Part shown: in pieces, positions 46,465 through 56,047 of the stretch | Layout of the letters: every line of letters starts with the position of its first letter | Position numbering within the stretch: the stretch's first letter is position 1 | Assembly: GCF_019711355.1 (NCBI RefSeq) | Contig: NZ_CP081297.1 | Location: 2,501,001 to 2,565,000, forward strand | Source: Qipengyuania psychrotolerans | GTDB lineage: Bacteria; Pseudomonadota; Alphaproteobacteria; Sphingomonadales; Sphingomonadaceae | Direction of reading: 5' to 3' | DNA length: 64,000 bases | Made by a program: the position numbers and the translations under genes | The notes under the pieces: model-generated | The model's input: only the letters and a program-made list of their open reading frames with translations | Database searches by the model: none | Told to the model about the DNA's origin: nothing

Positions 46465-47262
46465 CTAGCTGCCCGTGAAACGTGGCGCGCGTTTTTCCAG
46501 CAGCGCGTCGACACCCTCCTCATGGTCGCCGGTAAGATGCATCAAGGCCTGCGCATTGGCCGCCATTTCCAGTGCCGTGTCATAGGAAACGGATCGCCCC
46601 TGCCGCATCAGGTTCTTGGCTTGACGTAAGGCATGAGGCGGCATGGCCGCGACCTTTGCTGCGAGGGCGCGTGCCTCTTCCATCAGTGCCTCAGGCTCCA
46701 CAACGCGGCTGACCAGTCCCCAATCGAGAGCGGTCTGCGCGTCGATGACATCGCCTGTGTAGAACAGCTCGGCCGCCCGGGCTTCGCCGATGATGCGCGG
46801 CAGGATCCACGTCCCGCCATCACCCGGAATAATGCCCAGCTTGAGGAAGGTCACACCGAACTTGGCCTTGCTGGACGCAATGCGAATATCGCCGAGGCAG
46901 GCAAGGTCGCAGCCCAGCCCGATCGCAGGTCCGTTGACCGCCGCGATCAAGGGCACGCGGATTGCATAGAGCGCGCGCAGGATCTTGTGGATGTTGTTGC
47001 GGTATCCGTCGGCGATCTCGGGAGCGGTGCCGCCGAAATTGCCGGTCTTCTCCTTCATCGCCTTAATATCGCCGCCGGCGCTGAAAGCGCGCCCCGCGCC
47101 GGTCAGGATGACGCAGCGAATATCCATATCCGCGTTGATCGCATCGCAGGCCGCAGCGAATGCATCGCCGTCACCGGCTGCACCCAGCGGGTTCATGCTG
47201 TCGGGCCGGTTCAGCGTGAGGGTTGTGACGTGGTCGGAGGTGTCGGTCTGGAGAAGGCTCAT
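46465..47262 (-). CDS. Enoyl-CoA hydratase/isomerase family protein
   Basis: 265 residues of the crotonase superfamily. The oxyanion hole regions are GAGRAFSAGGDIKAM and AAVNGPAIGLGCDLACLGDIRIAS, and the second catalytic Glu position reads GIIPGDGGTW, with Asp in place of the usual Glu, so the activity may differ from a classical hydratase. Followed by the C-terminal helical region ending in LEKRAPRFTGS, typical for the family. It probably acts in fatty-acid or branched acid breakdown; the acyl substrate is unknown. It is monocistronic by spacing. Confidence 0.88.
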   Translation of the reverse strand: MSLLQTDTSDHVTTLTLNRPDSMNPLGAAGDGDAFAAACDAINADMDIRCVILTGAGRAFSAGGDIKAMKEKTGNFGGTAPEIADGYRNNIHKILRALYAIRVPLIAAVNGPAIGLGCDLACLGDIRIASSKAKFGVTFLKLGIIPGDGGTWILPRIIGEARAAELFYTGDVIDAQTALDWGLVSRVVEPEALMEEARALAAKVAAMPPHALRQAKNLMRQGRSVSYDTALEMAANAQALMHLTGDHEEGVDALLEKRAPRFTGS

Positions 47263-47460
47263 GCCGCGACGCTAGGAGTTCGTGACGCCCTCGTCGAGTA
47301 GCCATGCGCCCGCCGCTTTTGATCCCCCGCAAGAGGGTAAGCCCTCACCCCTTCCCACTCGGTACTTTTACGTATGACGGAGCGCCTCGGGGCTGCGCAA
47401 ACTGGATGTGCGAAATGCCGCAATGGTTGGCCATGGCGGCGACATTGGAAAGGACCGAAC

Positions 47461-47814
47461 ATGACCCAACATCGTAACCCGTTAGTGTCCCTGGTGATCG
47501 GCGCAGTTGTTCTGGCTTTAGCGAATCCGGCAAGCGCGCAGGACAGCGACATCGTCGTTACGGGCAAGGGCAAGGCACCAGCTGGCGCGGAACTCGTCAC
47601 GAGAAAGGTGAGCGTTGGAGATCTTGATCTCGCCACGCCAGAAGGTGAGCAGGAAATGGAGCAAAGGGTGGATGCTGCCGTGAAGCAAATCTGCTGGTCC
47701 CACCCCAAACCTGCGCGATGGCAGGTCAGGCAAAGGGAGGCCTGCAGCAAATTTGCCTGGGATGGTGCGCGGCCCCAGATGAACAGCCTGCTGGAACGGG
47801 CGCGCGGCAACTGA
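47461..47814 (+). CDS. UrcA family exported protein
   Basis: 117 residues. A signal peptide (NPLVSLVIGAVVLALANPASAQD) is followed by a short UrcA-type domain (VSVGDLDLATPEGEQEMEQRVDAAVKQIC, later CSKFAW) with two conserved cysteines. UrcA proteins are small periplasmic proteins common in Sphingomonadales and Caulobacterales, of unknown function. The ribosome site AAAGGA precedes ATG 47461; upstream in-frame starts would not begin with a signal. Confidence 0.82.
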   Translation: MTQHRNPLVSLVIGAVVLALANPASAQDSDIVVTGKGKAPAGAELVTRKVSVGDLDLATPEGEQEMEQRVDAAVKQICWSHPKPARWQVRQREACSKFAWDGARPQMNSLLERARGN

Positions 47815-47879
47815 CGCCAGCATCCCAGCGCAAGTTTGCAGCACGAGGGCCGGTTTTCCGCCCCCTCATGGCGTGAAAA

Positions 47880-49802
47880 TCAGGCCCGCGCCTCTTCAAC
47901 GCCGGCGCTGTTGTGACGTAGCGCGCTGAGAACCTTGTCGACGATCTGCGGAGCATTGAGGCCAGCTTCGTCATATTGCTTCATCGGATCGTCATGGTCC
48001 TGGAAGACGTCGGGAAGGCGCATGGTGCGAACCTTCAAGCCGCCATCAGTAAGGCCCTCGTCGCTCGCGAAGGTGAGGACATGAGCGCCGAGGCCGCCAA
48101 TCGCGCCCTCTTCGACCGTCACTACCACTTCGTGGCTACGCATCAGCTTTTCGATCAGATCGGTGTCGAGCGGCTTGGCAAAACGCATATCGGCGACCGT
48201 GGTCGAAAGGCCCTTGGCTTCCAGCTGATCGGCAGCCTTCTTCGCTTCTTCGAGGCGTGCGCCCAATGACAGGATCGCAACCTTTGAGCCTTCGCGCACA
48301 ATGCGGCCCTTGCCGATTTCGAGCTTCTCCAGCTGTTCCGGAATTTCTACGCCGGTGCCGCTTCCGCGCGGATAGCGGAACGCGATCGGGCCATCGTCAT
48401 ATTCGGCAGCCGTGTACGTCATATGGGCCAGCTCCGCCTCGTCGGCGGCGGCCATCACGACCATATTCGGCAAGGTCGCGAGATAGGTGATGTCGAAGCT
48501 GCCGGCATGGGTGCAGCCATCCGCGCCCACCAGTCCGGCACGGTCGATGGCAAAGCGTACGGGCAGGTTCTGGATCGCTACATCGTGAACGACCTGGTCA
48601 TAGGCGCGCTGCAGGAAAGTCGAATAAATCGCTGCGAACGGGCGCATGCCTTCTGCGGCCAGACCGGCAGCGAAAGTAACCCCGTGCTGTTCGGCGATGC
48701 CGACATCGAATGCCTTGTCAGGGTGCGCCTTGGCAAATTTGTCGACGCCCGTGCCGCTCGGCATGGCGGCGGTGATGGCGCAAATGCGCGGATCGCTGTC
48801 CGCCAGCTTGGCCAGCGTTTCGCCAAAGACGTTCTGATAGGCGGGCGGACCGCCAGAGCTTTTCTTCTGTTCGCCAGTGACGACGTCGAACTTGGCCACA
48901 CCGTGGTACTTGTCGGCGCTGTTTTCGGCGGGCGCGTAGCCTTTGCCCTTTTGCGTGACGACATGGATCAGGACAGGGCCCTGTTCGCTGTCACGCACGT
49001 TTTCCAGCACTGGTATCAGGTGGTCGAGATTGTGGCCGTCGATCGGGCCGACATAATAAAAGCCGAGTTCTTCGAACAGCGTGCCGCCGGTGACCATGCC
49101 GCGGGTATATTCCTCGGCCTTTTCCAATCCGCCCCAGACGCGGCGGCCCAGTTTCTTTGCCAGCCTGGACGCCATCGACCGCAGGCCCAGATACTCGCTG
49201 CTCGACACCATGCGGGCCAGGTAAGCGGAAAGTCCGCCGACCGGAGGCGCAATCGACATGTCGTTGTCGTTCAGGATCACGACCAGGCGATTTCCAGCCT
49301 GTTCGGCGTTGTTCATCGCCTCGTAGGCCATCCCGGCGCTCATCGCGCCGTCGCCGATCACCGCGATGCCGCGGCCCTTGCGGCCCTGCATCTTGTTGGC
49401 CATCGCAAAGCCGAGTGCAGCGCTGATCGAAGTCGAGGAATGCGCTGCGCCGAACGGGTCGTATTCGCTTTCGGCACGCTTGGTGAAGCCTGACAAGCCG
49501 CCGCCCTGGCGGAGCGTGCGGATACGCTCGCGCCGACCAGTGAGGATCTTGTGTGGATAGCATTGATGCCCGACGTCCCACACCAGCTTGTCTTCAGGCG
49601 TGTTGAATACGTAATGGATGGCCGCTGTCAGCTCGACCACACCGAGGCCAGAGCCAAGGTGGCCGCCCGTTGTGCCCACGGCATCGATCATTTCCGCGCG
49701 AAGCTCGTCAGAGAGCTGGCGGAGCTGCGATTGCTCAAGCTTGCGAAGGTCAGCCGGAACGTTGACCGTGTCCAGCAGCGGCGTATCGGGGCGCGTCGTC
49801 AT
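47880..49802 (-). CDS. dxs: 1-deoxy-D-xylulose-5-phosphate synthase
   Basis: 640 residues, full length. It condenses pyruvate and glyceraldehyde 3-phosphate, the first step of the MEP isoprenoid pathway, with thiamine diphosphate. Motifs include [40 protein letters not shown] (N-terminal TPP and substrate His), the [17 protein letters not shown] metal-TPP motif, and the pyrimidine-domain [13 protein letters not shown] with ADRAG-type [11 protein letters not shown]. Isoprenoids feed quinones, hopanoids and carotenoids. No other MEP gene lies in the window. It is transcribed away from the Fur-type gene upstream. Confidence 0.96.
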   Translation of the reverse strand: MTTRPDTPLLDTVNVPADLRKLEQSQLRQLSDELRAEMIDAVGTTGGHLGSGLGVVELTAAIHYVFNTPEDKLVWDVGHQCYPHKILTGRRERIRTLRQGGGLSGFTKRAESEYDPFGAAHSSTSISAALGFAMANKMQGRKGRGIAVIGDGAMSAGMAYEAMNNAEQAGNRLVVILNDNDMSIAPPVGGLSAYLARMVSSSEYLGLRSMASRLAKKLGRRVWGGLEKAEEYTRGMVTGGTLFEELGFYYVGPIDGHNLDHLIPVLENVRDSEQGPVLIHVVTQKGKGYAPAENSADKYHGVAKFDVVTGEQKKSSGGPPAYQNVFGETLAKLADSDPRICAITAAMPSGTGVDKFAKAHPDKAFDVGIAEQHGVTFAAGLAAEGMRPFAAIYSTFLQRAYDQVVHDVAIQNLPVRFAIDRAGLVGADGCTHAGSFDITYLATLPNMVVMAAADEAELAHMTYTAAEYDDGPIAFRYPRGSGTGVEIPEQLEKLEIGKGRIVREGSKVAILSLGARLEEAKKAADQLEAKGLSTTVADMRFAKPLDTDLIEKLMRSHEVVVTVEEGAIGGLGAHVLTFASDEGLTDGGLKVRTMRLPDVFQDHDDPMKQYDEAGLNAPQIVDKVLSALRHNSAGVEEARA

Positions 49803-49880
49803 GCCAGAGTCTTACACGCGGTTTCCGAAACTGTCGATGAACGCCTCATCGCAAATCCAGAACGCTTCACCGGCATGCTG

Positions 49881-50348
49881 TCAGGCGGCGCAATCATCGC
49901 ACAGGCCGCGCAGTTCGACGACCGGCCGCACATCGACAAATCCGGCGTCTTTACCCGCTTCGCGCAGCGCGCCGGTGACGCGGTCATCGTCCACATGGAT
50001 GGCCTTCCCGCAATCATCGCAGATCAGGAAAATACAGTCGTGGCGGCAGCCCGGATGAGTGTTGACCAGATAGGCGTTCGCGCTCTCGATCCGGTTCGCC
50101 AGATTGGTCCGCACGAACAGGTCGAGGATGCGGTAGACGCTGTTAGGCGCCACACGCTTGCCGCGCGCAGCTGAAAGATTGTCCGCAATGTCATAAGCGC
50201 TGGCCGGCTTTTCATGCCGGGCAAGTTCTTCGAAGACAGACTGCCGCATGCCGGTCCACTGTTCACCGGAATCGGTCAATGCGCTGCGGGCGGCATCGAC
50301 CAGGTCGTCGCCGGAATGTTCTTTGTGGGCGTGTGCGTGCTGGGCCAT
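49881..50348 (-). CDS. Fur family transcriptional regulator, Zur-like
   Basis: 155 residues. The winged helix VFEELARHEKPASAYDIADNLSAARGKRVAPNSVYRILDLF is followed by a dimerisation domain with a His-rich metal site. The structural zinc cysteines are CDDCGKAIHVDDD and the terminal GLCDDCAA. The second pair at the extreme C-terminus and the short His-rich N-terminus (AQHAHAHKEHSG) are more like Zur than Fur. It would repress zinc-uptake genes under zinc sufficiency; none are in the window. No operator was recognised. Confidence 0.88.
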   Translation of the reverse strand: MAQHAHAHKEHSGDDLVDAARSALTDSGEQWTGMRQSVFEELARHEKPASAYDIADNLSAARGKRVAPNSVYRILDLFVRTNLANRIESANAYLVNTHPGCRHDCIFLICDDCGKAIHVDDDRVTGALREAGKDAGFVDVRPVVELRGLCDDCAA

Positions 50349-50384
50349 GCGGGAGAGGTAAGCTGCCGCCCGCCAAGGTGCAAG

Positions 50385-51065
50385 TTAGTTGCGGCGGAAC
50401 TCGGCCCGATAGAGCGAGGGATAGAGGCGTTTCAGCGCCGAAACCTTGGGCGCGTCCCAGCGCTGGATGTAGGGATGGCGCGGGTTCTTCACCGCGAAAT
50501 CCTGGTGATAGGTTTCAGCCGGGTAGAACTTGCGGGCCGGTTCAACGCTGGTGACGATGGGCTGAGACCACAGTCCGCTTTTCTTCATTTGCGCGAGGTA
50601 GGCCGAGGCAACTGCGCGCTGTTCGCTCGACAGGGGCACGAGTTCGGCGTTGTAATGCGCCCCGCGATCAGGGCCCTGGCGGTTCTTCAATGTGGGATCG
50701 GCAACGACCGAGAAGAAGATCCGCAGCAGTTGATCGTAGCGCACGACGGAAGGGTCATAGACAACCTTCACGGCTTCGACGTGATCGGTCACGCCGGACG
50801 ATACCAGCTTGTAATCCGCCTGCCGCGCGGTTCCGCCATGATAGCCGGAAACGGCGCTGGTCACGCCCTTGGTATGGCTGAACACAGCCTCCACGCCCCA
50901 GAAGCAGCCACCTGCGAAAATGGCTGTCTTGAGGCCGCTGCCTTCCTTAGCCGTGCGCTGGGCCGCGGGTGCTTCGACGATCCTCTCCGCGGCAATGGCC
51001 GGCTGCTGGCAGGCAGAACCTGCAAACAGTGCAGCAGCAGCAAGAGTGGCCGCGAAGCGCCGCAT
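50385..51065 (-). CDS. msrA: Peptide methionine-S-sulfoxide reductase, exported
   Basis: 226 residues. A Sec-type signal (RRFAATLAAAALFAGSACQQPAIAAE) implies a periplasmic location. The catalytic motif is GGCFWG with Cys54, followed by the MsrA core (VSGYHGGTARQADY, DPTLKNRQGPDRGAHYNA, YHQDFAVKNPRHPYI). It repairs methionine-S-sulfoxide in envelope proteins, complementing the exported MsrB 16 kb away. The ATG overlaps the stop of the 39-residue membrane ORF (TAATG), so the two are translationally coupled. The lipobox is poor, so lipidation is doubtful. Confidence 0.92.
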   Translation of the reverse strand: MRRFAATLAAAALFAGSACQQPAIAAERIVEAPAAQRTAKEGSGLKTAIFAGGCFWGVEAVFSHTKGVTSAVSGYHGGTARQADYKLVSSGVTDHVEAVKVVYDPSVVRYDQLLRIFFSVVADPTLKNRQGPDRGAHYNAELVPLSSEQRAVASAYLAQMKKSGLWSQPIVTSVEPARKFYPAETYHQDFAVKNPRHPYIQRWDAPKVSALKRLYPSLYRAEFRRN

Positions 51066-51184
51066 TACAGCAGCGCCGGAATGGCGGAGAGCAGGGCCTC
51101 GCCGTTCGAGAGCGCAACGACCAAGGCTCCGGCGAAAAAGCCGATGCCGAAGTTGCGATAAAGGTCTGGTGTAAAAAGTGTCAT
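51065..51184 (-). CDS. 39-residue membrane microprotein coupled to msrA
   Basis: The ORF reads MTLFTPDLYRNFGIGFFAGA and ends SAIPALL-stop, with one membrane span (about residues 13-28). Its TAA overlaps the msrA start codon (TAATG), an arrangement that favours coupling. It is too short for usual gene finding. No strong ribosome site is present, only a weak AAAGACC. No family was recognised. Support is the clean overlap with msrA, a compact single-span design and absence of a competing gene. Confidence 0.5.
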   Translation of the reverse strand: MTLFTPDLYRNFGIGFFAGALVVALSNGEALLSAIPALL

Positions 51185-51307
51185 GAGTGGTCTTTCGGGA
51201 TGCTTGACCACTTGGTTACAGGCACACCGATTGCAACGCAGTTAATGCGATGGTTGTAATTCGTTCATCCGATCAATGCGCCGAATTAATGAATTAGCCC
51301 GTTCAGG

Positions 51308-52894
51308 TCAGTGCCGGAAATGCCGCATTCCCGTGAAGACCATCGCCAAACCCTTTTCATCTGCTGCCGCGATCACTTCCTCGTCGCGGATCGACCCGCC
51401 CGGTTGGATGATCGCCGTAGCACCCGCTTCGGCGGCAGCCAGAAGGCCATCGGCGAAGGGGAAGAATGCGTCAGACGCAACAGCGCTGCCTACTGTGCGG
51501 GCGGCATCCCAACCATACTTCTCGGCCGCTTCCGCGGCTTTCATTGCCGCAATGCGCGAAGAATCGCGGCGGTTCATCTGGCCTGCGCCAATGCCGGCAG
51601 TCGCGCCGTCCTTGGCATAGACAATTGCGTTCGATTTCACGTGACGCGCGACAGTCCAGGCGAAGAAGCAGTCTTTCAATTCCTGTTCGGTGGGTGCGCG
51701 CTTGGTCACGACTTTCAGATCGGCCTCGCTGATGGCACCATTGTCGCGGGTTTGTACCAGCAGACCGCCGGTGATCGGCTTGACCTGCAATCCTCCGCGC
51801 CGCGGATTGGGCAAATCGCCCGTGATTAGCAGGCGCAGGTTCTTCTTTTTGGCGAAAGCCTCGCGTGCCTCGTCGCTGACGGAGGGTGCGATCACGACCT
51901 CGGTGAAAATCTCGCAGATCGCCGCGGCAGTCTCGCCATCAAGCTCGGTATTGACCGCGACGATGCCGCCGAACGCCGAAACGCTGTCGCAGGCCAGAGC
52001 GTCGTTCCACGCATCGATGAGCGAGGCCGCCTGTGCCACGCCGCATGGGTTAGCATGCTTGACAATGACGACCGCGGGATCGCCGTCTGCAAATTCGGCG
52101 CACAATTCCAGCGCTGCATCCGCGTCGTTGTAATTGTTGTAGCTGAGTTCCTTGCCCTGCAACTGCTCCGCCTGTGCGATACCCTTCGCGTGGGGACCGA
52201 CCGGAGTATAGAGCGCCGCTTTCTGGTGCGGGTTTTCGCCGTAGCGCAGTTCAACCGGCGCCTTGCCATTGACCGCGAGCATTCCGGGGAATGTCTCGCC
52301 CTGGTCTGCGAACGCGAACCACTGGCTGATCATGCTGTCATAGGCAGCGGTTGCGGCGAATGCCTTGGCCGCGCATTTGCGGCGGAAATCGAGCGAGGTT
52401 GCGCCGGTGGCCGACAATTCGCCAATCAGCGTGTCATAATCAGCCGGGTCCGTCACGATCGTCACGAACTGGTGGTTCTTGGCGGCACTGCGGACCATGC
52501 TCGGCCCGCCGATGTCGATATTCTCGATGATCTCGTCGCGATCCGCGCCCTTGGCGACAGTTGCTTCGAAGGGATAGAGATTGACCACCACCAGATCGAT
52601 TGCGCCGATTGAATGCGCATCCATCGCGGCAGCGTGTTCAGGATTGTCGCGCACAGCCAGAAGGCCGCCGTGCACCATCGGGTGGAGTGTCTTCACCCGG
52701 CCATCCATCATTTCCGGAAAACCGGTGAGGTCCGACACGTCGCGCACCTCGAGGCCCGCATCACGCAGCGCCTTGGCCGTTCCGCCGGTCGACACCAGCT
52801 CGACACCCTTGGCGCCCAGCGCCTTGCCGAGTTCTACCAATCCGCTCTTGTCAGACACCGACAGCAGTGCCCGCTTGATCGCCACTTCGCTCAC
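51308..52894 (-). CDS. purH: Bifunctional AICAR transformylase/IMP cyclohydrolase
   Basis: 528 residues. It catalyses the last two steps of purine synthesis, formylation of AICAR and ring closure to IMP. The N-terminal IMP cyclohydrolase domain (about 1-150) has [13 protein letters not shown] and [13 protein letters not shown]. The transformylase domain has [12 protein letters not shown] and the catalytic KHANPCG motif (Lys-His). The start codon is GTG at 52894, and the preceding gene's TAA stop overlaps its GGGG ribosome site. It follows heparinase and rpe in a minus-strand unit. Confidence 0.96.
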   Translation of the reverse strand: MSEVAIKRALLSVSDKSGLVELGKALGAKGVELVSTGGTAKALRDAGLEVRDVSDLTGFPEMMDGRVKTLHPMVHGGLLAVRDNPEHAAAMDAHSIGAIDLVVVNLYPFEATVAKGADRDEIIENIDIGGPSMVRSAAKNHQFVTIVTDPADYDTLIGELSATGATSLDFRRKCAAKAFAATAAYDSMISQWFAFADQGETFPGMLAVNGKAPVELRYGENPHQKAALYTPVGPHAKGIAQAEQLQGKELSYNNYNDADAALELCAEFADGDPAVVIVKHANPCGVAQAASLIDAWNDALACDSVSAFGGIVAVNTELDGETAAAICEIFTEVVIAPSVSDEAREAFAKKKNLRLLITGDLPNPRRGGLQVKPITGGLLVQTRDNGAISEADLKVVTKRAPTEQELKDCFFAWTVARHVKSNAIVYAKDGATAGIGAGQMNRRDSSRIAAMKAAEAAEKYGWDAARTVGSAVASDAFFPFADGLLAAAEAGATAIIQPGGSIRDEEVIAAADEKGLAMVFTGMRHFRH

Positions 52895-52901
52895 GTGAAA
52901 A

Positions 52902-54764
52902 TTACCCCATTCGTTTGAGCAGCCAGGGGAACCGTCCCCCGCTGCGCGCAGTCAGTCCGTCGACCACGATTTGCTGAGTAGCATGAGGACGCCCCTGGCC
53001 ATCGACCCAGATGCTGTCTTCGACGCTGCAATTGGCATCGCCGATATCGCCCCCGAGCCGGAATTGCCAGTAGCTGGCGTCGGGCAGAGCGATGTGTACG
53101 CCGCGCCCGTCTTCGGTGGGCTGCGCTTCGGCACCGAGCCCGAGATGGAAGCGCATGGCGAACCCGATCTTGCCGCGCTTACCCTTGCGGCCCGACGGCT
53201 CCAGCACGTCTTCTCCGCGCAGTTCGGTGCCTTCGTCTGACAGCATTAGGATGCGACGGTGAACAAGACCGAAGCGTGCTGCATAGCCATTATGCGCGGC
53301 TTCGAGACGCGCCGCGCCCTTGCTTCCCTGGGTTACGCTATCGCGCGAAAAATCGACTTCTTCGACACCCTTGCCGATCTGGCCGTGGAGCAGGATGGCA
53401 GTGGAATTGGCATCGTCGAGCACCAGCGTGGAATGCGCCGAAGTGCCGCGCAAGCCTTGCTCGATCCGGGCCGGAACCTGCGCTCCGGCCAACGCGGAAC
53501 CGCCGCAATTCACGATGATCCGGTGTGGGCCGTGCGAATATTCGAACGCCAGGGTCGATGCACAGGCGTGGCGCGCATGGCGCGGCTTGGGAGGCGGGGC
53601 GGCGTCGAAAACGAGCACGGCATCGCCGGTGCGAATGCGCTGGTAACCCCATTGATCCGCCTCGACCAAGGGCCGCGTGCGCACACCGCTGGCTGCGATC
53701 AGGGCATCAAGCTCGGCTTCGCCCATTGCGGACGAACCTTGCCAGCTCCCCAGTCCGCGGTCGCCCATTCGCAGACCCAGCAAAGCCGGGACAAGCAGCG
53801 CAAGCATCGTGTCGAGCGCTGCCGGCTGATCGCGGCCCGCCGCGGCATAGCAGGCGCGCAATTCGCTGAGCAGCGCGATTGCCTCTGCCTGCGCCGCCGG
53901 ACAGCGCGAAAGAACGCCGCCGTCTTCACCAACCATCTCGCCCAAAGTGCGCAGCAGGCCCGCTTCGCCGAAAAGCCGCCGCGCCTTGCCATCGGGCAAA
54001 AGCAATCCGGCAGCCACGATCCCGCACCAGCCGGCCGCCTGTGCGAACCGGTCGTCCGCACCGCCCACATGGCGGTCGAGCCAGCGGGCATTTATCTCGA
54101 TCGCTTCAAGCATCTTGTGCTTGAACCGCTCGCCGTCGCCGGTCAGCACCATCGGTGCATGGACCAGCCAATTGAGCAGCCGCAGACCCGCAAGCTCCAC
54201 CGTCCATGCCGGGCCTTTACCGGGCTTGGGGTTTGCTTTGAGCCACGAACTGAAGATGTCGCCAGCTGTCGAGGCGCACTGCGCCCGGGGTGCGCTCGCC
54301 GCCAGGTCGCGCATCCAGGTGAAGCCGTGGACCGCACGAATAAACGGCGGTGTGAGCTTGGACGGCGATCTGAAATCCAGCTTGTCCAGCGGCAGCTTGA
54401 GGCCGCCGACCATCATCTGCCCTGTCCTCAGCGCCATCCCTGCCCGGCGATTGCCGTCCAGTGCGCTTTTGACAGTGCCCAGCAGGCGCGGCTTGGCCGG
54501 CTTGCGCAGGGGAGAAGACAGCACCGGTCCCGGGACGCCCAATTTATAGGCCCAGCGCATTGCCGAATGAATGGGTCCGCTGCGCGGCGGGTGAAAATCC
54601 GACAGGACCAGCGCGCGAGCCGGTTCTATTTCGGCCTCGACTTCGCTTTCGGCAGACGCTTTTACGAGCGGCTCATCAGCATCGCCGAGGGGCAACGCGA
54701 CCTGCTCCTCTTCCGGCGCATCTTCGCGCGCGGCGCTCAGCAGGTCGGAGTGGCCCTCGATCAT
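52902..54764 (-). CDS. Heparinase II/III family protein
   Basis: 620 residues. An acidic N-terminal stretch (about 1-50) is followed by an alpha-toroid-like helical half with [29 protein letters not shown]. The C-terminal half is the heparinase II/III beta-sandwich ([33 protein letters not shown]). Members are polysaccharide lyases for uronate-containing glycans, but many Sphingomonadales copies near purH and rpe have no known substrate. No signal peptide was seen. It overlaps rpe by ATGA and ends 7 bases before purH. Confidence 0.85.
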   Translation of the reverse strand: MIEGHSDLLSAAREDAPEEEQVALPLGDADEPLVKASAESEVEAEIEPARALVLSDFHPPRSGPIHSAMRWAYKLGVPGPVLSSPLRKPAKPRLLGTVKSALDGNRRAGMALRTGQMMVGGLKLPLDKLDFRSPSKLTPPFIRAVHGFTWMRDLAASAPRAQCASTAGDIFSSWLKANPKPGKGPAWTVELAGLRLLNWLVHAPMVLTGDGERFKHKMLEAIEINARWLDRHVGGADDRFAQAAGWCGIVAAGLLLPDGKARRLFGEAGLLRTLGEMVGEDGGVLSRCPAAQAEAIALLSELRACYAAAGRDQPAALDTMLALLVPALLGLRMGDRGLGSWQGSSAMGEAELDALIAASGVRTRPLVEADQWGYQRIRTGDAVLVFDAAPPPKPRHARHACASTLAFEYSHGPHRIIVNCGGSALAGAQVPARIEQGLRGTSAHSTLVLDDANSTAILLHGQIGKGVEEVDFSRDSVTQGSKGAARLEAAHNGYAARFGLVHRRILMLSDEGTELRGEDVLEPSGRKGKRGKIGFAMRFHLGLGAEAQPTEDGRGVHIALPDASYWQFRLGGDIGDANCSVEDSIWVDGQGRPHATQQIVVDGLTARSGGRFPWLLKRMG

Positions 54765-55423
54765 CCCAGCCCCTTGAGCGCTGCGATGTTGGAGGCGTAT
54801 TTGTCTGGACCCCCGCGGAATGTGGCCGAACCGGCCACCAGCACATCGGCACCCGCATCGACGCAGAGCGGCGCGGTCACCGGATCGACGCCGCCGTCGA
54901 CTTGTAGCCGGATATCCTTGCCCAGCGCATCGATCCGTTTGCGGATGGCCTCCACCTTGCGGAGCTGCGAATGGATAAAACTCTGTCCGCCGAAACCGGG
55001 ATTGACGCTCATCACCAGGACGAGATCGACATCTTCCAATACGTAGTCGAGCGCGTCCACGCTGGTGCCCGGGTTCAGGACAACGCCCGCTTTCTTGCCG
55101 AGACCCTTGATCGCCTGAAGGGTGCGGTGGATATGCGGGCCTGCTTCGGGATGAACCGTGATGATGTCGGCACCCGCATCCGCGAAAGCTTCCAGATACG
55201 CATCGACCGGCGCGATCATCAGGTGAACGTCAAAGGTCTTGCTTGTGTGCGGGCGCAGTGCCTTCACCACGGCGGGGCCGATGGTGATGTTGGGCACGTA
55301 ATGCCCATCCATGACGTCGATATGGATCCAGTCGGCACCGGCTTCGTCGACCGCGCGCACTTCTTCACCCAGCCGGGCAAAATCGGCGGAGAGAATGGAA
55401 GGAGAAATCAGCGGAGCAGTCAT
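54761..55423 (-). CDS. rpe: Ribulose-phosphate 3-epimerase
   Basis: 220 residues of the TIM-barrel epimerase family, which interconverts ribulose 5-phosphate and xylulose 5-phosphate in the pentose phosphate pathway. Conserved motifs are [17 protein letters not shown], the metal-binding [30 protein letters not shown] and [14 protein letters not shown] 55423 gives the canonical start; in-frame upstream starts have no family support. No clear ribosome site. The stop overlaps heparinase (ATGA). Confidence 0.95.
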   Translation of the reverse strand: MTAPLISPSILSADFARLGEEVRAVDEAGADWIHIDVMDGHYVPNITIGPAVVKALRPHTSKTFDVHLMIAPVDAYLEAFADAGADIITVHPEAGPHIHRTLQAIKGLGKKAGVVLNPGTSVDALDYVLEDVDLVLVMSVNPGFGGQSFIHSQLRKVEAIRKRIDALGKDIRLQVDGGVDPVTAPLCVDAGADVLVAGSATFRGGPDKYASNIAALKGLG

Positions 55424-55559
55424 ATCGATATCGGGCCTGTCGCCTGGAGCGTGCTTCGCCAAATACGCGCGCGAGGCGCAAGGCCACAAGGAGCACGGCG
55501 CGCTTTTCCACCGCAGTAGAGGCTTTCGGCACCGCTTCAGGTTCGATAAGACGCCGCAA

Positions 55560-55829
55560 ATGGCGGTATTGAAGAAGCTCAAGGACAATTTCGTCGCTAC
55601 CCAGGTCGACGACGAAGTACTGATTGTCGATCTGGACGGGGGCGAACTTTTCTCACTGTCCGGGACCGGTCGTGCGGTGTGGGAAGCCATCGACGGGAAG
55701 CGCGATGCTGATGCCATCGCGGCATTGCTGGCGGCCGCCTATGATGCGGATGAAACCGTGATTGCTGGCGATGTCCGGGCGCTTATCACATCGCTAAGGG
55801 AAGCGGCGTTGATTGCCCCTGTAAAATAA
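55560..55829 (+). CDS. PqqD-family RiPP recognition protein (B1-like)
   Basis: 89 residues, a single PqqD-like fold: [48 protein letters not shown]. In RiPP pathways this domain binds the precursor's leader and presents it to the modifying enzymes. It lies directly before a 44-residue precursor and an asparagine-synthetase-like gene. The ATG at 55560 has no clear ribosome site. A frame running further upstream would overlap the divergent rpe gene. Confidence 0.82.
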   Translation: MAVLKKLKDNFVATQVDDEVLIVDLDGGELFSLSGTGRAVWEAIDGKRDADAIAALLAAAYDADETVIAGDVRALITSLREAALIAPVK

Positions 55830-55830
55830 C

Positions 55831-55867
55831 GTCAAGTTTTTGACCTTGGCGCGGCGCATGGTATGCG
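55831..55867 (+). promoter_or_regulatory. Candidate promoter of the RiPP precursor gene with an overlapping inverted repeat
   Basis: TTGACC (55840-55845), 16-base spacer, TATGCG (55862-55867). The inverted repeat GTCAA-GTTT-TTGAC (55831-55844) overlaps the -35 element. This would allow the precursor to be expressed apart from the PqqD gene, as is common for RiPP precursors. Confidence 0.45.
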
Positions 55868-55890
55868 GGTTCGTGAAAGGCCCCGTATCG

Positions 55891-56025
55891 ATGACCAACA
55901 AACCTGCTCCTGAAATCGGAAAACGCAGCTGGACGCGTCCCGAGCTGGTGCGTCTCGGCACGATCCGTGACATCGCCCAGGGCCCAAGTCCTCTCAATCA
56001 GGCCAATAACAACAAGCGCTCCTGA
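55891..56025 (+). CDS. Lasso-like RiPP precursor peptide (44 residues)
   Basis: The leader element WTRPELVRLGTIRDIAQ (residues 14-30) aligns in spacing with the lasso consensus YxxPxLxxxGxFxxxTx just before a core Gly: W for Y, P and L kept, G kept, I for F, A for T at the penultimate place. The predicted core starts at Gly31 (GPSPLNQANNNKRS), 14 residues, rich in Asn. It contains no Asp or Glu, which the lasso ring bond requires at core position 7-9. AAAGG lies 10 bases before the ATG, a loose but usable ribosome site. It sits between the PqqD-like and asparagine-synthetase-like genes, where precursors usually lie. Confidence 0.65.
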   Translation: MTNKPAPEIGKRSWTRPELVRLGTIRDIAQGPSPLNQANNNKRS

Positions 56026-56047
56026 AAAGCTTCCGGACCAAATTCGA

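Noticed and set aside
47815..47879. Bidirectional terminator between urcA and dxs (GAGGG/CCCTC)
   Set aside because: Only five pairs with a long loop and no T-tract on either strand.
53259..55046. Long plus-strand frame opposite heparinase and rpe
   Set aside because: It spans two real minus-strand genes and their overlap, and has no recognisable domain.
55891..56025. Calling the precursor a true lasso peptide
   Set aside because: No acidic acceptor in the core and no B2 peptidase in the cluster, so only a lasso-like call is supported.
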